Below the pieces are notes generated by a model. That model saw only the letters and a list, made by a program, of their open reading frames with translations. It did not search any database and was not told the origin of the DNA. From assembly GCF_003171515.1 (NCBI RefSeq), contig NC_089394.1, positions 806,001-870,000 of the forward strand: 64,000 nt of DNA. Reading direction: 5' to 3'. A program made the translations under genes and the position numbers. Source of the stretch: Pyrenophora tritici-repentis (Eukaryota; Ascomycota; Dothideomycetes; Pleosporales; Pleosporaceae). Shown here one piece after another: positions 9,001 to 17,569 of the stretch (its first letter is position 1; each line of letters begins with the position of its first letter).

Positions 9001-10821
9001 ACATTCAGATCAACTGTCGTTAAGCCATACTACAGACCAGACCACCTGTGGAGCGACCCTGATGCGCCACACGCGCCGAATGAGCCGAATGAGCCGCACG
9101 AGCCGATAGCAGTACCTCCGGCAGCGCAACCACGTAGAAGAGGCCGCCCTCCAGGGTCAAAGAACAAGCGGAAGGCGCACGCGTACATCACCAAGAAGGA
9201 GCAGGACGATCTTGAGCTAGCTATCAAGCTACGGAACGATGGCGTGATCACAACCTCAGGCGCCCCCTTTGAAGCGTCTGATGACCAAGAGATCAGCGAC
9301 CTAGTAGGTCGTGGAGTCTTCAAGTTTGAGCAATACGACGAGAGGCTACACAGCAAGATCCGGATCTTTAAGTCACGCCTAGTACGTGAGGTCAAGGGAA
9401 AGACAACTAAGCCTTATGAGAAATCCCGTCTGGTTATCCAAGGCTACCAAGACTATGGCAAGGAGGCTATCTTAACGCAGTCGCCAACCATCCAGCGATG
9501 TAGCCAGCGCCTGATTATGTCGCTGGCGCCTGGGCTAGTACAAAGCGGCATGAGCGTTGAGCTACGTGATATTACGCAGGCATACCCACAGGCTCAGACA
9601 ACACTGAAGAGGACGATACTCGCACACCTCCCTACCGAGCTGGTACATCGATATCCAGAAGGCACGATACTCCACGTGATCAAGCCACTATATGGGATCG
9701 CGGAGGCAGGAGTCCACTGGTGGACAACATATCACGGACACCACTGCAAGGAACTAGATATGTCAACATCTACGTACGACCCATGCCTGTTGATCACGAA
9801 CAGCGACGACGCAGACGTCTTCGGCATCGTCGGTATGCAGACAGACGACACCCTCATGCTCGGAACGACCGCGTTCTTATCACGCGAAGAGAAAAAGATC
9901 CAGAAGGCGCAGTTTAGATCAAAACCAAAGGCTATGCTGACACCAGAGGTGCAGTTAGACTTTAATGGATGTACACTTACGATGGACGCCAGCAGAGTCT
10001 TAATCCTCAGGCAGAAAGGACAAGGAGGAAGGATTAGGCTTGTTGATATTAGGGCACCCGACCGCGCGCAACAGTACACCGAGCAACGCGCCCGCGGAGC
10101 GTACATCGCATCAACATGCCAACCAGAGGCATCATTTGATCTGTCCGTAGCTGCTCAAGCGCAGCAACCATCAGACGAGGACATTAAGGCACTCAACAAG
10201 CGCCTGAAATGGCAGATGGAGAATCTCACTCGTGGCCTACGCTACGTCACTGTCAACCTTACGGAGGCTAAGTTGATAGTCTTTGTAGACGGCTCCTTTG
10301 CCAACAACAAGGACCTCAGCTCACAGCTAGGCTTTGTCCTTATGCTCGTCAACGAGTCTATTGACGTCAACACCTTCACAATACAGGGCAACGTGATCCA
10401 CTACAGCTCTACAAAATGCAAGCGCATCACACGGAGCGTACTGGCCTCAGAGATCTACGGCATGGTCAACGGCTTTGACATAGGCATTGCAGTTGCAACC
10501 ACGCTGAGGATAGTTACAGAACGACTTAGACTACCTGCAATTCCCTTGGTTATCTGTACAGACTCGTACTCCTTGTACGAGTGCCTAGTAAAGCTTGGGA
10601 CGACGAAGGAAAAGCGTCTCATGATCGACATCATGGCGCTGCGCCAATCATATGAGCGTCGCGAGATCACGGAGATCCGCTGGATCAATGGTGAAGACAA
10701 TCCTGCAGACGCCTTCACCAAGGCATCGCCAAACCGCGCTCTTGAACGCTTTATTGACGGCAATAAGCTGACAGTCCGAGTAGAGGGATGGGTGCAGAGG
10801 CCGACAAGCTTTGATGGTTGA
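6040..10821 (+). CDS. copia-1 Gag-Pol polyprotein
   Basis: Open from the slippery site at 6040 to TGA at 10819-10821. An apparent start at 6286 is only GTG, so entry by frameshift from ORF1 is the better model. Order of domains: Q/P-rich linker; gag helical domain (about 6530-7150); Gly/Arg-rich stretch and a Cys/His knuckle (CFVCRKEGC, about 7300); aspartic protease DTGA (about 7702); GAG-pre-integrase H..H..CHHC (8093-8210); integrase D, D, E (about 8290, HDAG 8450, KTERYHA 8563); reverse transcriptase with DITQAYPQA (about 9569) and TDD (about 9841); RNase H with DGSFAN, ASEIYG and CTDS (10290-10570). No internal stop. The RT box reads QTDD rather than YVDD. It looks capable of coding for an active element. 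Confidence 0.9.
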   Translation, partial: KFRARVADSLFNLLGGENAPEWDPAEFKAEKFDERSEAYQRQQNAHLAAPIDRQAQQPLQQTQPLEPLQPQPQRPSQGEQYRVRQGVRSHPQYQELQQPPYAINAYAGPQPRQTEQAMQPQQWYPQTQTRPPATAYREVTPFPQQPTNRVPDRPLGLPHDPYKTLPPRWSRNDRLEANTITQFSKLWDNSNKYTGNAYDLLDDKIKIFFSICWQVDIQEEQFHAVFPRILTGRAETFYIQVVERDDSFADAYMAIKNHFDHDVHHQHYYTDWTTTTFARTRAENPDKGLHEVLQILLDKLQLCQRALGKNFEGEDALRTTVINACRGVPELEMALFKPATICEGLFSDLRSAVETHLARQHTAQLVTEDQYYLDRRYNGNGRIRGGSRGGGGFRGGSRGAYRGGEQRDDNGRGFKPRWRKKCFVCRKEGCWSTNHTDKERKDARAQFFSTLYFTGAQPPEDFSVHLAEYEGIEHTSQYNQRGWREEEDCEDDEDDDVAEAHSEHQFFKEQCLADQAFLHHISGDDIYSRDAPSAPASQFLLEDRYTRSVYQGILPDTGAANVSTVGKEQYLALTREDPTVKLDTSTAGKASIKFGKGEATASIGTVQVSTEIGKINFEVLEAPTPFLLCLADMDRLKVYFNNTTDELVQDDVHIPVIRKWGHPWFHLNKRERATMFLTETELRRLHRRFGHPAVTRLVKLLKDAGHNDFEERTLEEVTKFCHHCQLHSSAPRRFKFTLKDDHHFNYEILVDVMYLSNKPVLHVVDSSTAFQGARFLSAISAKETWQALRILWIDTYQGPPDIITHDAGTNFASAEFRAEAKIMGVTCKQVPTEAHWSIGKTERYHAPLRRAWDILHAELTDTMSDDAILQMAVKAVNDTAGPDGLVPTLLVFGAYPRMTAESPPSPSMVKRSEAIQKATKALRKLTAERQVADALNTRNGPATADMLALPLQSEVLVWRESDGWNGPYKIASTDGHNITVDMVNGPATFRSTVVKPYYRPDHLWSDPDAPHAPNEPNEPHEPIAVPPAAQPRRRGRPPGSKNKRKAHAYITKKEQDDLELAIKLRNDGVITTSGAPFEASDDQEISDLVGRGVFKFEQYDERLHSKIRIFKSRLVREVKGKTTKPYEKSRLVIQGYQDYGKEAILTQSPTIQRCSQRLIMSLAPGLVQSGMSVELRDITQAYPQAQTTLKRTILAHLPTELVHRYPEGTILHVIKPLYGIAEAGVHWWTTYHGHHCKELDMSTSTYDPCLLITNSDDADVFGIVGMQTDDTLMLGTTAFLSREEKKIQKAQFRSKPKAMLTPEVQLDFNGCTLTMDASRVLILRQKGQGGRIRLVDIRAPDRAQQYTEQRARGAYIASTCQPEASFDLSVAAQAQQPSDEDIKALNKRLKWQMENLTRGLRYVTVNLTEAKLIVFVDGSFANNKDLSSQLGFVLMLVNESIDVNTFTIQGNVIHYSSTKCKRITRSVLASEIYGMVNGFDIGIAVATTLRIVTERLRLPAIPLVICTDSYSLYECLVKLGTTKEKRLMIDIMALRQSYERREITEIRWINGEDNPADAFTKASPNRALERFIDGNKLTVRVEGWVQRPTSFDG

Positions 10822-10905
10822 TGCTACACACAGTTACCATCAACACATACTGTCACTACCGATACAAGCAGAGTTACTAGCTACCCAGAAAGAAAAGACT
10901 TCCAG

Positions 10906-11097
10906 TGTCGGATCGTGAGTATCGGTAGAGACGTCGGCTGCTGGACACTTCGGCCCGACTTCGGCCCACCTTGCGCAGAGCTTAGGTATACCTTCGTAGC
11001 AGCTGTGTTCGTAATAAATCAATTAGAACCACCGAACAGAATGCATTCCTAGTTATCGTTATTTCCCTTTACGCACTTAGTGCAAAGCCAACCAACA
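10906..11097 (+). repeat. 3' LTR of copia-1
   Basis: 192 bp, identical to the 5' LTR; followed by TSD ttaac at 11098-11102. The transposon reading frame ends 84 nt upstream of it. Confidence 0.95.
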
Positions 11098-11913
11098 TTA
11101 ACCTTCTCTAGATCTATGCGAATTCCTTTCCTAGCCTTAATAATAAAGCTAAGGTACTTAGTAGTCTTAACTTCTGTTACGGATCCATAGACTCGCTCGG
11201 CCCATGGCCCCCATATCGATAAGATCCTTATCTTATCGGACTAGCGCCTTGGCGCCCACAGCATAAGTTCGGGCTCACAACGTAGATAGCTCGATAGCTT
11301 GTATCTTGTCAAATCCAATCTTTCTTGATCGATCCCTCACAACTTCGAACTCGCACTTCTTAATATTAACGTATAGCCTAGCTTCTTTTAACCGTGTGAG
11401 CACCTTATCGACCTGTTCGCGGTGTTGTTGGAGAGAGCTGTTTGTGTAGATAAAGACATCGTCAAGGTACGCTGTACAGAAGTCGTCTAGATATTCGCAG
11501 AGCGTCTAGTTAATGTACCGTTAAAAGGTGCTAGGAGAGTTAGCTATCTTAAACGAGGTAACTAGCTATTTAAATAGTCTAAAGCGCGTGCGGAAGGCTG
11601 TAAGCTATTTATCTCCCTCTTAAACTCGAATCTTGTAAAAGGCTGCAATAACGTCTAGCTTTGTAAACCACCTAGCCTTCGCCACGTTGTGCAATGTCTC
11701 TTAAATAAGCAGTAGGGGGTACCAATCTTTCTTCGTAAGGGCGTTTAGTGCCCGGTAATCAACGCAAAGTCGCAAACCTCCTCCTAGCTTCTTCGCAAAA
11801 AGAATTAGGGATGCAGTAGGGGAGTTACTTGCTCGTATAAAGCCCTTGTCTAGTAAGGATGTAAGCTCCTTCCGTAGCACTAAAAGTTCTCCTTTTAACA
11901 TGTTGTATAGTGG
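11098..11913 (-). pseudogene. Degraded gypsy RT, N-terminal part
   Basis: From 11913 downward on the minus strand: [43 protein letters not shown], then YLDDVFIY (the RT catalytic box) and QQHREQVDKVLTRL. This is the fingers/palm of a gypsy reverse transcriptase. Several stops replace expected Trp (LTAF and LVT contexts) and Gln (RYIN context) codons, consistent with C:G to T:A change. A 167-bp solo LTR interrupts it at 11175-11341, and its frame continues at 4983 after copia-1 is removed. Upstream the copia-2 array cuts it at 11914. Confidence 0.85.
11175..11341. repeat. Solo LTR (167 bp) inside degraded RT
   Basis: Begins TGTTACGGATC and ends CCCTCACA, with the 5-bp duplication acttc on both sides (11170-11174 and 11342-11346). 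Removing it and one acttc brings the RT sequence back together (CEFEV to KTTKYL). It contains a perfect 9-bp hairpin (CGATAAGAT/ATCTTATCG). It matches none of the other LTRs in the window. Confidence 0.7.
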
Positions 11914-12102
11914 TGTCAGATTTTTATGGATGGGATCAGGTGTGTATTCTCTGTGTCTGTCTACGGCTCTGTCTGTGGGAGGTGGCCTCGCCTCGGGCTT
12001 GGCAGTGCTAAGTCCCGGCGCTAGCCCTGGTTTGGGGGTCTCATGTCCTTCCCCAACCACCATCGGCTCGATCATGGAGCAAAACCTCGCCTCAATCTGA
12101 CA
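11914..12102 (-). repeat. copia-2 LTR, 3' end of copy A
   Basis: 189 bp, identical by eye to the two other copies; TGTCAGATT/AATCTGACA ends. Flanked outside by agtgg of the host gypsy RT. Confidence 0.95.
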
Positions 12103-12168
12103 CACCCCCTCAGCTCGGCGCTCCTCGGCAGCCTGAGGTGGAGTGGTCTTTGCGACATTCATACCGGA

Positions 12169-15100
12169 CTATATAACAAGACTTTCCATCTTCTCCAGAA
12201 TTTCCTCTGGATCTGCTTCCTCTACGTCTCGTTCCTTCACTTCAACCAGTCCGACCTGCGTCAAGAACTGGGGCCAGTTGTTGGCAGGCAGGGTCTTCGT
12301 GAAACCATCGGCGAGCATTTCGCCAGACGGTACATACACGACTCTGATAGACTTTCGCTTTGCCTCTTGCCTCAGCCAGTGATTGTGGATGTCCACGTGA
12401 CGGAGTTTCGTCGTCAGCTGAGAGATCTCCTCGTTGATCAGCCGGATCGTCTGCGTATTATCGCACTGTATCGTAATTGTCTTCTCCGTCAACTCTACCC
12501 GAAGCTCCTCTAGCAGCATCCGCACAAACATGGACTCCTTAGCCACTTGCGATAGCGCGAGGAGTTCTGCTTCGGTCGTAGATGTCGTGATGGTATCTTG
12601 TTTGTTCGCCCTCCATGCGATCAGTCCTCCAAATAGCTTGATAACGTACCCTTGGGAGCTCTTGCGATCCGCGGTGTTGTCCGCAAAGGATGCATCGCTA
12701 GCTACTACCAATTGGTCGTCTCCTCCGAATGATAAGGATAGAAGCTTGGTTGACTCCAGGTACAACAGCACTCGGTCAGCGGCTTCTTGATGTAGTGGAC
12801 CAGGGTTTGTGAGGAACCGGGCGAGTCGTGATACTGGGAATGCGACATCGGGTCGGGTGTTGACGGCGGCGAAGAGTAACGATCCAATCTTGCGTTGATA
12901 CAAGTTAATCTCTCCAGGAGTCGCCAAACCCTCACGTGCAACTAGTTCGACTCTAGCCATTGGTGTGTTGTGTCGTTGGTCCTTGTTCGTTGCCAGCCGT
13001 GCAATCTTCTCAACATAAGCTTTCTGTGACAGCCAGATCTTTCGCTTCTCTCGGTCCCGTATAACTTCTACTCCTAAAAACCACTGCAAATCCTTTCCTC
13101 CGGTCAGGTTGTATCGCTGTTTCAGTTCCTCTTCCACTTTCCGAGCTACTTCCGCGTGCCGTTTCGAAGAGGCAAGGATAATGTCATCAACATAAAAGAA
13201 GATGAACACTCCGTCTCGGATCATGCAGCAAGGTTCGTGGGGAACTGGCGAGAACCCGATTTCTAGAAGGAAGGCAGTGAAGTGTCTTTGCCAGAGCAAT
13301 GGCGAGATCCGTAGGCCGTACAGCGCTTTGTTTAGTTGCAGTATTGTTCCCTGCTTCCTGTATCCTGGGGGCATCCGCATGTACACTGTTCGATCAATAT
13401 CTGCGTTGACGAAGGCGTTCGATACGTCGTATTGCTTCAGCTCTAGGTCAAACCGGGCCGCAATCGACACTAGCATCCGAAACGATCTTCCGGCCAGTGT
13501 AGCAGCGTAGGTTTCTTGTGCGGTGACATTTCGTTGCTGGTCTCCACGCACTACCAATCGCGCCTTACACTTCTGGAATCGATGGTGCTTGTCAAATTTG
13601 TAGGTGTATACCCACATTGAGTCCAGTACCTGCTGGTCGGTCTTCCGAGCCGTCTTCGCCGGGACCTCTGACCAGGATCTGGTTTCCTTGTGGCTATGGA
13701 GATGTGTAATCTCAGCCTCTTTGAAAAAATAGAACAACTCGTGATCCTCTCGCAGGCCGTTCGCTTGGGGAGGCGGTGGCAGCTGGCTGCGATGAGGCTT
13801 CTTGCCGTTTCGCATCATACGCTCAAGCTTTGCCTTGTCCAGTCGCTCTCCTGCCAAGTTTTGAACGTTTCCTGCCTTGGTGCCTGCCATAAAGGCGGCT
13901 GCCCATGGCTCCTTCAACATCCTGTGTTCCGGATGGAGGATACCACTCGCGAGACCTTGTTTGCCGTAGCTAGTGTCAAGACCTTGTTTCCCGTAGGCAG
14001 TCTCTTCGGATTGTAGGCCGTAGCCTCCGGCATCGCATTGTTCGCGTGGAACGCCTGCGGATAGACCATGTTCGCGCTGTGCGCCAGTCTGTACACCATG
14101 TTCGCCGTAGCTAGTGTCAAGACCTTGTTTCCCGTAGGCAGTCTCTTCGGATTGTAGGCCGTAGCCTCCGGCATCGCATTGTTCGCGTGGAACGCCTGCG
14201 GATAGACCATGTTCGCGCTGTGCGCCAGTCTGTACACCATGTTCGCCGTAGCTAGTGTCAAGACCTTGTTTCCCGTAGGCAGTCTCTTCGGATTGTAGGC
14301 CGTAGCCTCCGGTATCATCGTCCCTGAAGGGGTGTTCCACATTAGTTAGCATTTGAGCAAGCAGTGCTGCCGGTGGGGGCGTATGTGGTGGCGTCGGATA
14401 AGGTACTACCTTCCTTCCCGCCTCATCATACTCGAGCCGCCCATTTTCCGGCGCTCTAGCAATGGTCTCATCTTCGTAGAAAGTTCCAAGTTCTTCCCGT
14501 GTGGGATTTGGTCCAGGGGGCAGTTCAATAGTTCGAATCCATGCTGCTATCTCCTCTGTAGTGCTATGCATAAGATTGTCCATAACCTCTTTATGCTCTC
14601 CACTATATACGACTTCCTCGTCGAATACAACGTCGCGAGTGCTAATGACCTTGCCTATAGATGGTACCCAAATTCGGAATATGTTCGTCGAACGGTAACC
14701 AACTAAGTACCCTATCCAGGCTTTCGGGTCAAATCTCTGTAGACGTCCTTTTCCTCGCTTCGTGTCATCCGTCATCGCAAATGCCTTACAGCCGTACGCT
14801 CGTAAATGCGACAGGTTGGGCTTGCGTGGTGATGTAACAACTCCATTCTGGAAAGCGATTGCCGTGAAGAACATCTCGTATGGAGATCTCCAGCGGTTCT
14901 GATATTTCGGCGTCCTGTTGTGTAGGTAGACGGCGGTCCGGGCGATTTCCGGCCATTGGTCCCACGGCAGATGTGCATCGAGTCGCATTGCTCGACCCTT
15001 TTCTTTTACCACACCCCCTGAGCGTTCGGCTCCTCCGTTTTGCGCTTGCGTATCGGGGGCGGAAGGCTCGAGTACTATACCTCTTGTTCTGCACCATCTG

Positions 15101-15987
15101 GCGACCTCTGGCTTCACGGAAAATATCTCGTTGTCCGTCTCAATAACCTTTACCGTTATACCAAATTGATTCATCATAAAGGTGACGAACATCTTAAGGC
15201 TTTTAAGGATGACTCTTGCCGTTCGGTTGTCACTAAGATAGAAATCCCATATGTATCCCGTAACGCGGCAGTTAATAAGCATCTGACTCTTCTCCTTGGT
15301 CGTACTTTCTGCTTCGTAGTCGTGAAAGTCGATCGCAACTCGCTCTCCCGGACCTTCTAAAATAGTCCGGGGCGTCCGTCGTATCATTCGCTTCGACTTT
15401 GATATCCCACAGGCATCGCATTTCACTGTGGGGACCCCGACGATCTTCACCCCCTCAGATTGGTTCACTAGGTGTTCTAGGGCGTCGGATCCAGGGTGGC
15501 CAAGTCTCTTGTGCCAGACTATAGCCTCAGCTCGTTTTCGTACGGCTGTCCTGCGCGTTGGCTGCTGCGTTGAAAACGCTGCTCGCGCCTCAGCGTCATT
15601 GAGTTCCAGTATCCATTGTCCGTACTTCTCGTGTAGTACTGCCAGTTCGCTATCGTCGGACCGTCGGAGGATTGTTGGGTCGGATTTGGTGTCCCACCAA
15701 AGACCTTGCCGGCGGAGTATCCGGAAGGAGACAAGACTGCAGTGTAGGTCAGGGCAGTAGGCGACGTTCTCGAGGTAGAGGAGACGGTGACCGTCTGCGC
15801 TATCTACTCTCAGAGTAACTGAACCGTATGCCTTAATCCACACCCTTGTATTGCCTGCCCAGAGGAAGTCTCCTGTCATAGGCGGTCGAATATTCGTGAA
15901 TCGTCCGAGGTCGTTGCCGACGTGTATAGTGGTTCCGGAGTCCATTATGTAAGAGCGTTGAAGTGGGTACTTAGATTCCTTTGCCAT
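12169..15987 (-). CDS. copia-2 Pol polyprotein, copy A
   Basis: 1272 aa, intact. Protease DSGTT near residue 17; GAG-pre-integrase WHKRLGH...CDAC (about residues 157-190); integrase core with DFHDYE, ETDNE and the GAERSGG segment carrying the catalytic Glu (about 218-325); a spacer with two full copies and one partial copy of a 47-aa repeat (about residues 560-680); RT with KARLVVRG, YDVSNAF and YVDD (about 800-930); RNase H with ASDASFAD and TTSTTEAE (about 1110-1150). It starts at an ATG 18 codons after the gag UGA in the same frame, so it could be made by stop readthrough or by reinitiation. Order is that of Ty1/copia. Confidence 0.92.
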   Translation of the reverse strand: MAKESKYPLQRSYIMDSGTTIHVGNDLGRFTNIRPPMTGDFLWAGNTRVWIKAYGSVTLRVDSADGHRLLYLENVAYCPDLHCSLVSFRILRRQGLWWDTKSDPTILRRSDDSELAVLHEKYGQWILELNDAEARAAFSTQQPTRRTAVRKRAEAIVWHKRLGHPGSDALEHLVNQSEGVKIVGVPTVKCDACGISKSKRMIRRTPRTILEGPGERVAIDFHDYEAESTTKEKSQMLINCRVTGYIWDFYLSDNRTARVILKSLKMFVTFMMNQFGITVKVIETDNEIFSVKPEVARWCRTRGIVLEPSAPDTQAQNGGAERSGGVVKEKGRAMRLDAHLPWDQWPEIARTAVYLHNRTPKYQNRWRSPYEMFFTAIAFQNGVVTSPRKPNLSHLRAYGCKAFAMTDDTKRGKGRLQRFDPKAWIGYLVGYRSTNIFRIWVPSIGKVISTRDVVFDEEVVYSGEHKEVMDNLMHSTTEEIAAWIRTIELPPGPNPTREELGTFYEDETIARAPENGRLEYDEAGRKVVPYPTPPHTPPPAALLAQMLTNVEHPFRDDDTGGYGLQSEETAYGKQGLDTSYGEHGVQTGAQREHGLSAGVPREQCDAGGYGLQSEETAYGKQGLDTSYGEHGVQTGAQREHGLSAGVPREQCDAGGYGLQSEETAYGKQGLDTSYGKQGLASGILHPEHRMLKEPWAAAFMAGTKAGNVQNLAGERLDKAKLERMMRNGKKPHRSQLPPPPQANGLREDHELFYFFKEAEITHLHSHKETRSWSEVPAKTARKTDQQVLDSMWVYTYKFDKHHRFQKCKARLVVRGDQQRNVTAQETYAATLAGRSFRMLVSIAARFDLELKQYDVSNAFVNADIDRTVYMRMPPGYRKQGTILQLNKALYGLRISPLLWQRHFTAFLLEIGFSPVPHEPCCMIRDGVFIFFYVDDIILASSKRHAEVARKVEEELKQRYNLTGGKDLQWFLGVEVIRDREKRKIWLSQKAYVEKIARLATNKDQRHNTPMARVELVAREGLATPGEINLYQRKIGSLLFAAVNTRPDVAFPVSRLARFLTNPGPLHQEAADRVLLYLESTKLLSLSFGGDDQLVVASDASFADNTADRKSSQGYVIKLFGGLIAWRANKQDTITTSTTEAELLALSQVAKESMFVRMLLEELRVELTEKTITIQCDNTQTIRLINEEISQLTTKLRHVDIHNHWLRQEAKRKSIRVVYVPSGEMLADGFTKTLPANNWPQFLTQVGLVEVKERDVEEADPEEILEKMESLVI
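13963..14335 (-). repeat. 141-bp in-frame minisatellite in copia-2 pol, copy A
   Basis: A 141-bp unit (47 codons) recurs with period 141 (matching segments at 13968, 14109 and 14250): two full copies and a partial one. It encodes a G/Y/Q/E-rich linker between integrase and RT (repeat motif GLQSEETAYGKQGLDTSYG). An array of the same length is in copy B. Confidence 0.9.
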
Positions 15988-16041
15988 AAATGATGAGGCA
16001 CAGATTATAAGGTTGATCTGGCCTATGTTCCGGCCTTCTGG

Positions 16042-16044
16042 TCA
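16042..16044 (-). promoter_or_regulatory. In-frame UGA between gag and pol (copy A; same at 21509-21511)
   Basis: Gag and Pol are in one frame separated by a single UGA followed by CCA. The 18 codons between the UGA and the pol ATG are open. A weak stem GGCC/GGCC with an 8-nt loop starts 7 nt after the stop codon. The arrangement suggests readthrough or reinitiation; which one is not visible from sequence. Confidence 0.6.
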
Positions 16045-17241
16045 CTCGACAGTATCCTCTACCGGAGTGCTCTGTGACTTCTTAATCTGGGGTGTCCCTA
16101 ATTTAGCTCTCTTGGCTCCCCTTATCTCTTGTTCGAGATCAGTGTCGCTATCAATTCGGTGCTGAGCCATCGTCTTCAGTGTTTCACGTGGCTTCCACCA
16201 AACAGGGGCGTTGTGCGGAAACGCGTACCAACAATCCTTTAGTTCGTGCTGTTGGTCGCATACCTTGCATTGTTTCCTATCCTTGCCCGGTCCGGGAGTC
16301 TTTCGGCTTTTGCCGCGACCTCGCTTTCCTGGGGCCTTCTCGGCGGCGTCATCTGCGTCTTCGCCGTTCAGTTGAGGTCCACTTGCTACAAAGGCGGCCT
16401 TCGGGACCTTGTGTTTGATCGGATGCAACAGTGAGGCGTACTCTCGGAACTGTTTAATCATCATCCGTACAGTGACACGTGGGTCTTTATTTCCACCGGC
16501 CATGAACGCGGTAGTCCATTCTGGTGATGGTTTGAGAACTGCTTTGACGAAATCCTCCTTGATAAACTCTTCGTCTTGGCATTCAGGTATGCCAAGGGCC
16601 TTGCCTTCCGTGATTGCATGGTCCATCTCAGTTAGCCAGGTCTCCCACTGTGCTAACAACCTCATCGGTTTTTGGGCCGCGAGGTAACGTTCTCTCGCAC
16701 GTTTGAGTTCCTCCTTCGTGTCAATCCCAACATTTGCGGCTAAGTTTTCAATCCACTGCCGATGGGAAAGACCTGCCTTGCAGCAGTTGTAGAAGAGGTG
16801 TTGTGACACAGTCTTCCTTATGTGCTCGGTGAGCTTTCCAAGTCCGGTCCGCTCTTGTTGATATCTCTGGTTAAGTATTTTAAACTCTTCTAGTTGTATT
16901 CGGTAATAATCGATATCTTCTTTATAGGACGTCTTCGCGTTCGTCGCGAGGTCCGAGGGTCGTACCGGTACGTAGGCTGGCGCTTCGGCGCTATCGTCGC
17001 CGATCGCTTGGCGATATTGGGTAACGTGCAGATTCGTCGCTGCAGTTGATGGCTGATAGCTTCCGATAAGTGGAGCTAGTGGTGGTTGTGGTTCTATTAG
17101 AGGGATCCCACGTTGCTTTGGATCTACCTTTTCCCACACTTGGTATGCGGCGCATTCCGCTTGTAGTTGTTGGTACCATTTAGCCCAATTGGTATAATCC
17201 GTTAGGATCACTGTTGGATCTCTGTTTGATAGTACAGACAT
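16042..17241 (-). CDS. copia-2 Gag, copy A
   Basis: 399 aa capsid protein of a copia element. It has an N-terminal WAKWYQQLQ helix region, a central helical gag domain, a basic segment (GKRGRGKSRK, about residue 310) and a zinc knuckle CKVC...H....C (about residues 330-342; spacing CX2CX3HX4C). It ends at TGA (16042-16044). The frame continues without stop for 18 codons into the pol ATG. No aspartic protease is in gag; it lies in pol. Confidence 0.9.
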   Translation of the reverse strand: MSVLSNRDPTVILTDYTNWAKWYQQLQAECAAYQVWEKVDPKQRGIPLIEPQPPLAPLIGSYQPSTAATNLHVTQYRQAIGDDSAEAPAYVPVRPSDLATNAKTSYKEDIDYYRIQLEEFKILNQRYQQERTGLGKLTEHIRKTVSQHLFYNCCKAGLSHRQWIENLAANVGIDTKEELKRARERYLAAQKPMRLLAQWETWLTEMDHAITEGKALGIPECQDEEFIKEDFVKAVLKPSPEWTTAFMAGGNKDPRVTVRMMIKQFREYASLLHPIKHKVPKAAFVASGPQLNGEDADDAAEKAPGKRGRGKSRKTPGPGKDRKQCKVCDQQHELKDCWYAFPHNAPVWWKPRETLKTMAQHRIDSDTDLEQEIRGAKRAKLGTPQIKKSQSTPVEDTVE

Positions 17242-17380
17242 CTTGTCGATGAGTTTTGATGACTCTTCGGTTCGGCGCTTACGTGTTGTAGCGTGGGGAT
17301 CGTCGTATTGACGGTATTTGTAGTATAAAGTAACTTTGATTGACTCTTCTGTACTCGGTACAGGCAGTGAGACTCTTAAT

Positions 17381-17569
17381 TGTCAGATTTTTATGGATGG
17401 GATCAGGTGTGTATTCTCTGTGTCTGTCTACGGCTCTGTCTGTGGGAGGTGGCCTCGCCTCGGGCTTGGCAGTGCTAAGTCCCGGCGCTAGCCCTGGTTT
17501 GGGGGTCTCATGTCCTTCCCCAACCACCATCGGCTCGATCATGGAGCAAAACCTCGCCTCAATCTGACA
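17381..17569 (-). repeat. copia-2 shared middle LTR
   Basis: 189 bp, serves as 5' LTR of copy A and 3' LTR of copy B, with element-internal sequence on both sides rather than host sequence. Confidence 0.95.

Larger units (their letters stand above)
4984..11097 (+). mobile_element. Intact Ty1/copia LTR retrotransposon (copia-1)
   Basis: A complete element: two identical 192-bp LTRs (4984-5175 and 10906-11097, TGTCGGATC...CCAACA), flanked by the 5-bp TSD ttaac (4979-4983 and 11098-11102). A purine tract (about 10887-10899) ends a few bases before the 3' LTR, as a polypurine tract should. Domain order gag, protease, integrase, RT, RNase H is that of Ty1/copia. Identical LTRs point to a recent insertion. 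It sits inside the RT gene of the degraded host gypsy element. Confidence 0.95.
11914..17569 (-). mobile_element. Ty1/copia element, copia-2 copy A
   Basis: Minus-strand element bounded by 189-bp LTRs 11914-12102 and 17381-17569. LTR ends are perfect inverted repeats, TGTCAGATT...AATCTGACA. A purine run (GCTGAGGGGG) directly precedes the 3' LTR at 12103. Gag and Pol are both intact and lie in the same frame, separated by one UGA. It shares its 5' LTR with copy B, giving a tandem LTR-body-LTR-body-LTR array. Confidence 0.93.

Noticed and set aside
13940..14335. Regular direct repeats that could suggest a CRISPR-like array
   Set aside because: Period 141 bp with no spacers, in frame in a copia pol gene; eukaryotic DNA.
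14525..14545. gttcgaatcc word resembling a tRNA T-arm
   Set aside because: Inside copia pol; no acceptor stem or other arms around it.
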